In this document: positions 1-8,785 of the stretch, in pieces
Layout of the letters: each line of letters opens with the position of its first letter
Numbering within the stretch: position 1 is the stretch's first letter
Origin: Hypsibius dujardini
Lineage: Eukaryota > Tardigrada > Eutardigrada > Parachela > Hypsibiidae
Length of the DNA stretch: 26,721 nt
NCBI GenBank assembly: GCA_001579985.1
Contig: LRSR01008767.1
Location: 1-26,721, forward strand
Direction of reading: 5' to 3'
Translations under genes and position numbers: made by a program
Notes under the pieces: generated by a model
Told to the model about the DNA's origin: nothing
Databases searched by the model: none
Seen by the model: only the letters and a program-made list of their open reading frames with translations

Positions 1-52
1 CTGTCTGTCTTTCTGCCTGTCTGCAATTTGCATATCAAATTGCAACCCAATT

Positions 53-1890
53 TCATACGTGCCTAGGCACAGGAGGCTCCGTCTTCGCTCCATTCGGCAA
101 ACTAGCAGGCGCACCGTTACCACCAGCCATCACCGCAGCCAATTTGTTACGCGCCATCTTCAGCGGTCGACTCGAGGATGGTTCACTCAATGACAATTGC
201 TGCTGCAACACTGCCTGTTGCTGCTCATGGGTTTCGGCATGTCGACGCAGACCACTGGTTGACGCGGTGGCTGAGTAAATCACATTACAGTGGATACACT
301 CCGGCCGACCGTCCTCATGCCGGATGAAGTGTTCCCACACTGCGCTCTTGTAGCGTTGCTTGATTCGTCCGTCCGGTCCCATGGTGGGTGGATACATGGA
401 TGAGGCTGCAGACATGACCGGCGCAGGTGCCAGCCGAGGCAAGGGTGCAGCACGGCGTCGGCTAATGGGAGTGGTGGTGATGACTTCCGCGGTTTCCTCG
501 GAGGACGCACTGGTCGGCAAACCGGAGACGATGACCGTATTGGTGGATGGACTGATTGTGACCTGCAAGGAAGGCAAAAAGACTGAAAGCAGTGAAGTAG
601 AATATCGGTCAATCTATTTGCCTGTTAATTGTATGCATGCCTCTTTTTCTGACTTTCTTTTTACCAGTCAGTGTTCTTGTCTGTCTGCCTGCCTATAGGT
701 CTTCCTGTCGCCTGTCTAGATACCTATATGTCTGTCTGCCTTCCTGTCTGTCTGTGTGCGTGCCTGTCTGTCGGTCTTCCTGTCTGTTTCACTTATAGTG
801 AACCTGTTTGATAAACAAACTTTCTTTTGAGTATCTATCTGCCTGGCTGTAACTCTTCCTTTGTCTGTCTGTCTGTCAGTATGTCTTCCTTTTCAGTTTA
901 TCTAACAGCATCACATGCCAATTCTGTCGGTGTCTTAGTTCTTGGTAGGTCCCTTTGTGTTTCTATCTGTATAGGTCTCTTTATTTCTAGTTAGAGGTCT
1001 GTCTGTCTGTCAGTTTGTCCGACAGTCCATCTGTCTCGCTGCGTGTGCATTTGCCTGCCTGTATTTACTTGTCTGACTTTCTGTCGGCATGTCTATCTGT
1101 CTACCACTTGTCTGTATATGTGCCTGCCTGTCCAGTGGGCCAACCGAAAGCATCACCAACCTCCATGGCTGTCTGGGCGCTGCACAGGATCTTGTCCGTC
1201 TGCTCCCCAAAGTGGGCAGTGAGATGCTTGCGGAGCGCTCCGGTCGCGGTGTTGGCAGAGAAGTTTTTCTGGCAGATTTTGCAGTTTTTCGTCCTGTCCA
1301 GGTTGCGGTCGTAGAAGCGCCAGACACAGGATTCTTTTCGCTTCGACGGCGACTGGGAGCCTCCATCATCTTCATTGTTATTGTTGTTATTATGGTGGTG
1401 GTTCGGGAGGCTTTTACGTTTTCTGGACGATCCGGAGTTACCACCACCACTGACCACGATTCCGGCTGCACAATGGAATGATGGATATGAAGATGAAGTA
1501 ACACCGATCTCCCCGCAAAGGAATATGTACATACACCCATACATAAAGAAACTGACAGTGGTGTCGATAAATACATGTAAACAGTAGACAGACATGCAGA
1601 CGTATAGATAGGGAGACAGACAGGTAGACAGGTAAACAGGTAAACAGGTAGGCAGAAAGACAGACAGACAGACAGACAGACAGGCAGGCAGGCAGGCAGA
1701 CAGAAAAAGAGATCGGCATGCAAAAATAGGACAGATATACTGCTTAAAATATTCTCGCAATGGCATTACCAGAAATCGGTTCAGCTTCGGAGGCAATGAG
1801 ATGGGAGACGACGTCTTCGCCCCCGTCGCTGGGCTCTTGGCCTAAACTGGCGTCATCGCTCATTTCCTCTTCGCCGTACTTGGAAGCCAT
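53..1890 (-). CDS. BED-type zinc-finger protein, two fingers, possibly incomplete at C-terminus
   Basis: Three exons on the minus strand: 1770-1890, 1161-1465 and 53-562. Codon phase agrees at both junctions, giving 311 residues. Finger 1 (about residues 85-130) has VWRFYD, C102-x2-C105 and H121-x3-H125. Finger 2 (about 213-258) has VWEHF, C231-x2-C234 and H250-x3-H254. The aromatic pair followed by CxxC and HxxxH is the BED finger, a DNA-binding fold used by chromatin and transposase-derived proteins. An acidic N-terminus, a His/Asn run (63-71), a basic RKRK patch (55-58) and a Gln-rich tail surround the fingers. The start at 1890 has a strong Kozak context (A at -3, G at +4), but an acceptor-like site lies about 23 bp upstream of it, so an extra 5' exon is possible. 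The stop TGA at 53-55 lies inside a good donor (CAC then GTATGA), so the gene may continue beyond the window. No orthologue was recognised; function is probably transcriptional. Confidence 0.75.
665..1135. repeat. CTGT tetranucleotide arrays in intron 2 of the BED gene
   Basis: Clusters of CTGT with frequent CTGC, CTAT and TTGT variants lie at roughly 673-790, 850-885 and 1000-1135, separated by ordinary sequence. They occupy most of the 598-bp intron (563-1160). On the gene's sense strand they read ACAG. A short array of the same kind lies at 1-23, supporting the idea that the left edge is also intronic. Confidence 0.8.
1580..1715. repeat. ACAG array in intron 1 of the BED gene
   Basis: Interrupted ACAG/GCAG tetramers, purest at about 1656-1702, fill the part of intron 1 (1466-1769) next to exon 1. 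Orientation is opposite to the array in intron 2 of the same gene. Confidence 0.8.
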
Positions 1891-2258
1891 TCTTCCACAG
1901 CTGTTGATGATGTCTGAAGAAGAGGATAAAATATAATAGAAACTTGACTTGTTCAGCATCAATCGTGAGGTCCCCTCACATAGTTCGGGAGCAGTCAATC
2001 AATCAATTGATCGGACGTACAGTTCACAGGCACGTACCATTGGCAGAATGTAAATCAATTAATTGACATGAGCCATTTCTCGTACAGTATACGATAGTAC
2101 TAGTCACTATGAGATAGACATTGAAATTAAGCTTGCAAAATTTTGCATTAACAAAATTAAACTAGTAAATAAATAAATCAACATCAAAATTTAACTGCAC
2201 TTCCTATCCGATCCAGGGTTCGACTTACAAGTTACTTGTTATACAGTTGCAACTACCT

Positions 2259-2374
2259 ATGTGGCCAAATTATAGTGCTCACCGAGTCAAGCCATTTATC
2301 CCGTGAAGTGCGTAAAGCCATGCATTCACCGAGATAAATGCATTAACTGAGTTAGCGTTATAATATAGCCGTGT
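2259..2374. repeat. Foldback (hairpin) element, copy 1
   Basis: The left arm starting GTGGCCAAATTATAG (2261 on) pairs with the right arm ending TTATAATATAGCCGTG (to about 2372) as an imperfect inverted repeat of about 50 bp per arm around a short loop. The arm sequence is recognisably the same family as the element at 15582-15703, which marks both as copies of one small non-autonomous element rather than a chance palindrome. Confidence 0.7.
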
Positions 2375-2865
2375 GTATAGCAAACAAACAAACATTTCTG
2401 AACTTGGTTCTCGCAATTATTTTTTCCCAACAAAAAAAGAATCAATTCTTACAGATAGTAGAGTGCCAATGGAAATGGAAGATGATTTCCGGTTGGAGTT
2501 TGATGGGAGATTCCCGTACCGGGTGGCGTCGTAGGAAGCGGGAAATTTGTCCGGTTTTTCCGATGAGTCAGTCAGTCTTTTTGGGATTCCGGGTTTTCCG
2601 CCGAGTGAATGGAGCCAGCAAGAAGCCGTCTAGAGTATGGGCCACCCACGCGCGCCACGCGGCAAGCGGGCCGACTGCAAATTTTTGCTCAATGCCTCCC
2701 TGCCGCTCTGTCTTTCACTGAACACGCCGGCCGGCCCGATTAAGACCGCGCAGCCAACCAGAAGGCGGAGTGGGCGGTCGTCAAGTTTTCTCTGTGGCGC
2801 TCTGCTGTCTGTCTGGCCGAACTCGACGAACCGATCGGCTCTGTGTTCAGTGCGCTGATACTTCC

Positions 2866-3100
2866 TCCAAGCTCCAACTCCAATGAAAAGACGGTGTGAA
2901 TGGAACTGCGTGGCTCAGAGAGAAAAGCCGTCAAAAAGTTATTGGAAATGGGAATGGAAATGGCCGAATTCGAACCGCGAGCGTCAGCTCGGTTGTTTTG
3001 CTTGAAGTTCCAACTCCAATCGAAAGACAGTGTAATGGAACTGTATTGGCTCATATGAAAAGACTAGTAAAAAAATTTAATGGAAATGGAAATGGAGTTA
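2866..3100. repeat. Imperfect tandem duplication with GGAAAT-rich ends
   Basis: About 95 bp at roughly 2870-2963 recurs at about 3006-3096. Both copies run through CCAACTCCAAT, a GAAAAG/GAAAGAC block, AATGGAACTG, TGGCTCA and then a GGAAATGGAAATGG tail. A related GGAAATGGAAG motif occurs at 2471. No protein-coding pattern is evident. Confidence 0.6.
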
Positions 3101-3535
3101 ACTACGGTTTTGTTCAACCTCTCTTCCCGTTTCCTTTCAAAGTTCTTCCTTGCAGACTTTTGCGCCATGATGTTGGCCCCTAATTTGTCAGAACAACCGT
3201 GTATGTTGCCTTTATCGACCTATTCGAATGGAAGTGTCATTTCAATTCAAGTAAGCGATGGGGCCAAGACAAAGCCGAGTGAGAAATTCAGCGTCATTCG
3301 AGCGAACTAATCAATCAATCAAGTGACCGCCCCGCATCCACATGATAAGAAACCAATGTCTTTCGAATTTCAAATGCGCTTGTTACTCTCCCAAATACAT
3401 ACTCGACAACGCTAAGACAACACCCCAACATTGTTGATCCGCGTGGTGGGATTACTCGAATGAAAAGGCAACGTAAAAGAGGAAAATCGCTTAGAAAAAA
3501 AACACGGAAAACAAATCGCCGGAAGACCGAAAAAA

Positions 3536-6500
3536 CTAGGCCTTTTTAAAAAAGCTCATAATTGACGACTGGGCTCCCTTCCCTTTTCCAGCAGCAGCGG
3601 CGGTCGCAGATCCCTTCTTCCCCGCCGTCTTAGCCGCCACTGCTGGCTTCGAAGCAGCACCAGCAGACGTCTTCTTCACTTCCTTTGGCGGATCAGCAAC
3701 CTTGTCAATCGCGGCGTTCTCCACTTCCTCTTCGTCACCCGAATCTACATTCACCCAGACCTTCTCCGACACTTCATAACCCTCTGCGTCGATGGACGTC
3801 TTAATCACCTGCTTCCGTTGCTTGCCCGATGTGGTGGCAGACGCCGCCGCCACCGGGGCTAAATACTGCCGCATCGGCTGCGGACTGGGCGTCCTCATCC
3901 GGACCACATCCTCCTCTTTACCGCCGTCGCCTTCCTCGTCGCTGTCATTCCACTTGGCCTTTTTGCGAGGCTTTCTGGTCTTAACCGCCGGGCTTTCCTC
4001 TTCCTCACCACTCTCCGTCGTCGTGAACTTCTTCCCGCGTTTGGTGCCGCCGCCGGCACGGGTTTTCGGTGTGAAAATGACGACGTTCCGCGGTTCCGAG
4101 TCCTGATATTCGTCCTCATCTTCTTCCTCCACGCCGAAGCCCCATTTACCTTTCGGTTTGCCAGTAGACGGTGATGGTGCCAAGACGACTTCCTCCCCGT
4201 CGTCGTTGGAATCCAGAGATTTCTTGGGCTGTGTCAGTTTGGTCTTCTTCGGGGGCGGCGCCGTCTTTTTGGTTCGCTTCTCCTGTTCCTCTTCGTCGCT
4301 GGAGACGTTCGACAGGGCGTTGAATGTGGTGGTGACGACTCTCTTCGCCGGGACGGGAATTTCTTCTTCCTGAACAGAGAGACAGAACACAGAAAATATA
4401 AACGCTTTACTACGACCTAATAAAATTACTATTATTTTCAACATTACTATTATTGAAATTATAATTTATTACCTAATCAGTAAAAGAATCTACTGTTTGA
4501 GAAAAATAAATTTTGGGATTTCACACACAAAAGGTTAAAACATCAGCTTTTTATCCAATACTGCTGACATGTGACATGTAGGTGATTTACCGTCAAGCAC
4601 ACCTTGCATAAAAGAACGTAAATATTTAAAATAAATCAGTCTGAAAGTTATACATAAGAGCGAAGTTTTGATTATGGTGTTTTCGTCATTATAGTTTTAC
4701 GTAAAAATAAAATATATCACCGGTTTTAAAAAATTATTTTTTGTTTAAAATCACCAAAACCAAAAAAATATTTTCTAAACACCACCAACCTCATGCGAAT
4801 CCATTACCACCGCCTTGATTGACTTCCGGCGAACAATCACAACTGGTGCGTCTTCCGGCGACGGCGACCGCTGTTGTTCCACCGAGGAATCCGCCAACAT
4901 CATAGTCTGATTCTTCGACGCCGGCAACTCCATCTCCACATCTTCATCAACCACATTGTCTGTCGGTCCACTCGGTTCCATTTCGTCATCGTCATCGCTG
5001 TCCTTCACGGCAGCCTTCACCGCCGAACCCTTTGCCTTCTTCGGCCAAAAGTCTTCCTCGTCGTCGTCCCCGTCCTCATTCCCAGCCGGCTTCTCCGCCG
5101 TCTTAGCTTCCTTCTTCTTCACCGAGAAGATATTCTTCACGGCGGCGGACCTTTTCGGATCCATTCCGGCTGGGCCGGATTTTACCCACGACGCCACCGC
5201 GGACTTCTTCTTGACAGGCTGCGCTGCCGGTGGAGGTGCTACTGTCGCTGGTTTCGCTTTCACCTGTTGAGAAATGGCTTTGCAGAGTACTCTGCCGTTA
5301 AAATGTCACACACTGGAATTCAAAGGAAGACACATTTAAATTCTCAGACAAAATGTATGTTAATGAAAAACATTACTTTTCAAGAACAGCTTTTTTGATT
5401 TTCCTTATCTGGATATTTAAAGTGTGACTTAATAAATGAGCTAAAATTCATAATGAGATATTGAAACTATAAATAAGACAGTTTTAGAATATTATGCCCG
5501 CCTCTATTTCGGTATTCAAACGCAAATAAATCAATTAAAATATATTATTGAATATCATTGACCTGCAACGCCTCCACCGACAAGCCGATCTTCGCCATCA
5601 CATGACCCGCGTCTGCTTCCAGCTTCTTCAGCCCGTTTCCACTGATGGTCGGGGCCGTGAAGCTGCTCGATGAGGACGTCTTCGCTGCGACGACACTCTT
5701 CCCCCGCGGCCCGACATAGTCGCACTGAATGGCCGTTGTCGAGAGCAGCCCGCGGACTGCTTCCTGATCCACCGGGTTGTCCGCCATGTGGAGAGTCGCA
5801 CTGTCCTCCACTACCATAGCCTGCACCGAGTAGACTTGCTTCACGGCCGTCGGCAGCCTGGCCTGCCATTCAGATAGATTGACGTCTCGGACGAGAATGA
5901 TCTGCTCTTCCGGACCCAAGGGGTCGCCAGGAATGGCTACAGTAAATTAAAATAAGAAAATGTTAGAATCCCTCGGCCTTTATTTAAATAAAAACATTCC
6001 CTTAAACTGAGTATTTTAAATAGACGCTCAAATTCATATACTGGAAATTTCACTTGAATAAAAATTTAATAAAAAATGTAAATATTTCACAGCTTAGCAA
6101 ATAAAACATGGCCGCAAATTAAAATTCCAGTATTCACTTTTAATCAAATGACTATCGTTTCAGATTATTTAAAACAATATAACACTGGTATATTTATTGC
6201 TTTATATTACTACAGTAGTAACATACGTTGACTTAGGACAATTTTCAGATGTGGATCGCAGAATGTCTCCGTTTAATTTTTGTATTAGTGATGATTTTCC
6301 AAATTTATTTCGTGGTTGACTAAATAAATACCTTTTTGACCAAATTTGAAAAATGGGAGAACAATGGAAGATTCCATTTCCACCAGTATAATTTTGATTA
6401 TCTGAGTAGGTGGGTGGTCGAAAAAGGCCATTTTTTAATTACCTAATATGTTGATGGCGCCCAGGAATTTTCGGCTTTCGGAATTTTCGGCTCTTTTAAA

Positions 6501-7041
6501 AAAGGTCAGTAGCTCCGCCCCCTTACATCCGAAAAATATTTGGCTGATGCTAATCGATTCCAAATTTAATTAGTGATGGGACATGGTAAAAACAATCATG
6601 TTTACTGCATTTCGATAAACCGACATTATCACAATGAAAATAAAGGAAAATGAAATCTTCCAGTGTTTTCCCAACTTTGAAATTTCGCCAAAAGTTTTAT
6701 TTAGTCACTCACGAAATAAAATTTGAAAATCATCACTAATATTGTACTAATAGAAAAAATTAAAACGGAGACATTCGGCGTTCCACATCTGAAAATTGTC
6801 CCAAGTAATAGTGCTAACCTGTAACAGGCGCGATGAGAGTGTAAACGGCGGTCACCACGCCGGGGTATTTTGCGCGGAGGGTGGCGAGGTAGAGCGCGAG
6901 GAGCTCCTTGGACCGATTGACGGGCAGGCTCATGCGCCGGCTGAGGGTCTTGTAGGTGACGATGAGGTTCTCGTCCTCGATCATGGCGGCGAGCTGTTTC
7001 AGCAGAGCCTTGTCGTCGTCAGCGGCGGTGGCGGGAGACAT
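3536..7041 (-). CDS. POLD3: DNA polymerase delta subunit 3 (p66/Cdc27 homologue)
   Basis: Four exons: 6819-7041, 5563-5936, 4790-5263 and 3536-4369. Phases agree at every junction, giving 634 residues. POLD3 is the nuclear accessory subunit that joins the catalytic polymerase delta complex (through POLD2) to PCNA in lagging-strand synthesis and break-induced replication. The N-terminal winged-helix region carries IVTYKTLSRRM, matching the animal IVTYKWLS block. Exon 2 ends its domain with TAIQCDYVGPR, matching SAIQC. The C-terminal half is acidic and Lys-rich, with DAEGYEVSEKVW resembling the human DGEGCIVTEKVY segment. The last residues contain QSSIMSFF (624-631), a textbook PIP box at the usual C-terminal place. 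The product is longer than human POLD3 (466 residues), mostly in the low-complexity middle. The first ATG is at 7041; the open frame upstream has only a TTG. Exon 3 uses a GTTGGT donor. Confidence 0.93.
4370..4789. other. POLD3 intron 3, AT-rich
   Basis: A 420-bp AT-rich intron between a GTTGGT donor (4789) and a CAG acceptor (4370). No repeat or additional exon was seen. Intron 2 (5264-5562) is similar. Neither has the tetranucleotide arrays seen in the other genes. Confidence 0.6.
6231..6806. mobile_element. Non-autonomous DNA element with long terminal inverted repeats in POLD3 intron 1
   Basis: The left end ACTTAGGACAATTTTCAGAT (6231) is matched in reverse complement by the right end (6806), with one difference in the first 20 bases. 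The similarity continues inward for about 170 bp on each side: AATGTCTCCG, TTAGTGATGATTTTC, ACTAAATAAA and TGGAAGATT blocks are shared. The unique centre (about 6406-6620) has no usable ORF. This is MITE-like structure. No clean target-site duplication is visible (flanks gttg and aata), so the superfamily is not assigned. The right end is 12 bp from the POLD3 exon 1 donor. Confidence 0.8.
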
Positions 7042-7047
7042 GCTTCG

Positions 7048-7055
7048 TGACGTCA
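7048..7055. promoter_or_regulatory. CRE-like palindrome TGACGTCA just upstream of POLD3 ATG
   Basis: A perfect TGACGTCA, the consensus CREB/ATF site, lies 7-14 bp upstream of the POLD3 start codon. Position suggests a core-promoter element or 5'-UTR sequence; function is inferred. Confidence 0.4.
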
Positions 7056-8785
7056 CGGTTGTTTGAGACAATGTTGTTTCATAAACAAAACTGAAAAAAT
7101 CGGATGTAGTTAATTAGTATGTGAAATAAATGAAAAAAAGTACACAAACAAAGCTAGTTACGAAATTAATACGAAAAGAATGAAAATAATTCGATAATTT
7201 ATCGACTGGGCAGTCGAGCCAAAGAATAACACTCAACAGAAATATTTCAAAAAAATAACACTACAACACCAATTCAATCGCCCAATCAAGCTAACCAACC
7301 TACGACGCATCAAATAATGCCAAAATAATCAAATAAAGCAATCAAGCAGAACAAATCACGATCCATAATTACCCGCTATTCAGCGGACCAAAAATGGTTT
7401 CCGAAGAGCAACCACAAAGCCTGCTCAACAGATTTTTCGCATTTTAAAGTGCCAAATACCTTAGGGGATTATAGAAAATAACGGACGGATCGGGAAATCA
7501 AGTGAACAGCGCTGAAACAGCACTTCCTGATGAGGAATACTGGATTTTGTTGGCCCAGGAAACCTCGTCAGGAAAAAATACTCCGAAAAGTGAAAACAAA
7601 CAAAATTCCCGACTCCTCAATTTTTCAGAGTTCGTCAATTTTGTTTCACGAAAATAAAGTGCATCCGGAAACGGGAAACGCATGAAAACCGCAACGTAAA
7701 AATCAAAAGAAATTCCGCGAAAATTTTGCAAAGAAAATCAACAAGGCAGTGCTCCATGTAGAAAACGATTATTTCCACATCGAGAGGTGACGAATGAAAC
7801 GATTGATTTCTAGTTCACGGTGCAGCTTTCATCTGTGAAGCTGTCTGAAAAGAAACACGTAAAATCATTTAGCATTTTCTTCTGGATGTTACTGTAGAGA
7901 CAACGCATGGCTGCTAAAGGGAGAACGTTTTGTGAATCTACTGATTTCTACATTTTTCCGAAATTGCACTTGTGGCTGTGCGCGTGCGCACTGCACATGC
8001 AATTAATATTAGAATTCCATGCTCATTTTGTTCTGCGTTTCTTTTCTAGATGTTGCAATTGCTGTTAATACCCATGGCTTGAAAAAAAACAGTCACAGAT
8101 TCGCGTTTAGCCATTCATAATAAAATTTTTTTCATTCAAGGAACTGTGGGGGGGGGGAAGGTCCTACGGGCATCGCCGATCATCAATCGGCCAGACTGAC
8201 CGGCAGTCACGTCAGCCGCTGCCAATAGCTTCCCGCTACCGGGTTTGAAGGAGCCCCTGAGTTCGAACCATTGTTTCGGCACTTAATGCCGAACGCAAGT
8301 TTAGGATAATACAGGAAGTGATAATGTAATCGATGCGGAATGAAGTGACGGTTAATGCTCACAGCCGGAATGGAACGATACGGGACCACTGGCTATGACA
8401 GCAAAGCCTTGGACGCGTACATTGACTCACACTGGCTCGACGGTTCAGTTTGAAGTCACGTGGTTCGACTATCGGTCCAAAATGAGGAAATCGTAACACA
8501 TTTTCTAAGAACGCGCATGTCGTCGCTTCACTGGAACTAGACACAGATCAAGCTGACGTCTACCTCACCGAGTCAGTCAGATAAATCAGAGGGAATTCTA
8601 CCCGTCACTGGTCATTGCTGACAGTTTATATATCAATCACAATTCCAGTTCTACAAAAATCATACAAATATACCAGTAATAAACGATGAAGAGGTATAAA
8701 AGGTAGCTCTGGGTATATTTCGAAAGTCCGGAAGAAGCATTACAAATCATAAGTATCGGACGAGAGAAAGAAAGAGATCACACCA
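7056..8785. other. Intergenic region between POLD3 5' end and Staufen 3' end
   Basis: No supported gene. The POLD3 side is AT-rich. A G9 run lies near 8149. A GC-richer patch (about 8160-8560) contains two perfect small hairpins: GCCGAT/ATCGGC at 8175-8191 and TTCGGCA/TGCCGAA at 8275-8293. The Staufen 3' UTR should lie at the right end, but no minus-strand AATAAA is visible. Confidence 0.5.

Larger units (their letters stand above)
1891..3535. other. Intergenic region between the BED gene and POLD3
   Basis: No convincing exon was found on either strand. It must hold the BED-gene promoter and the POLD3 3' end. On the minus strand an ATTAAA lies at 3076-3081, about 455 bp beyond the POLD3 stop, and is a possible polyadenylation signal. 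The foldback copy and tandem duplication listed separately are the only structured elements. Confidence 0.5.

Noticed and set aside
7039-7071. N-terminal extension of POLD3 starting at 7071
   Set aside because: The upstream start is TTG, not ATG; the first ATG in frame is at 7041 and gives an N-terminus of normal length for the family.
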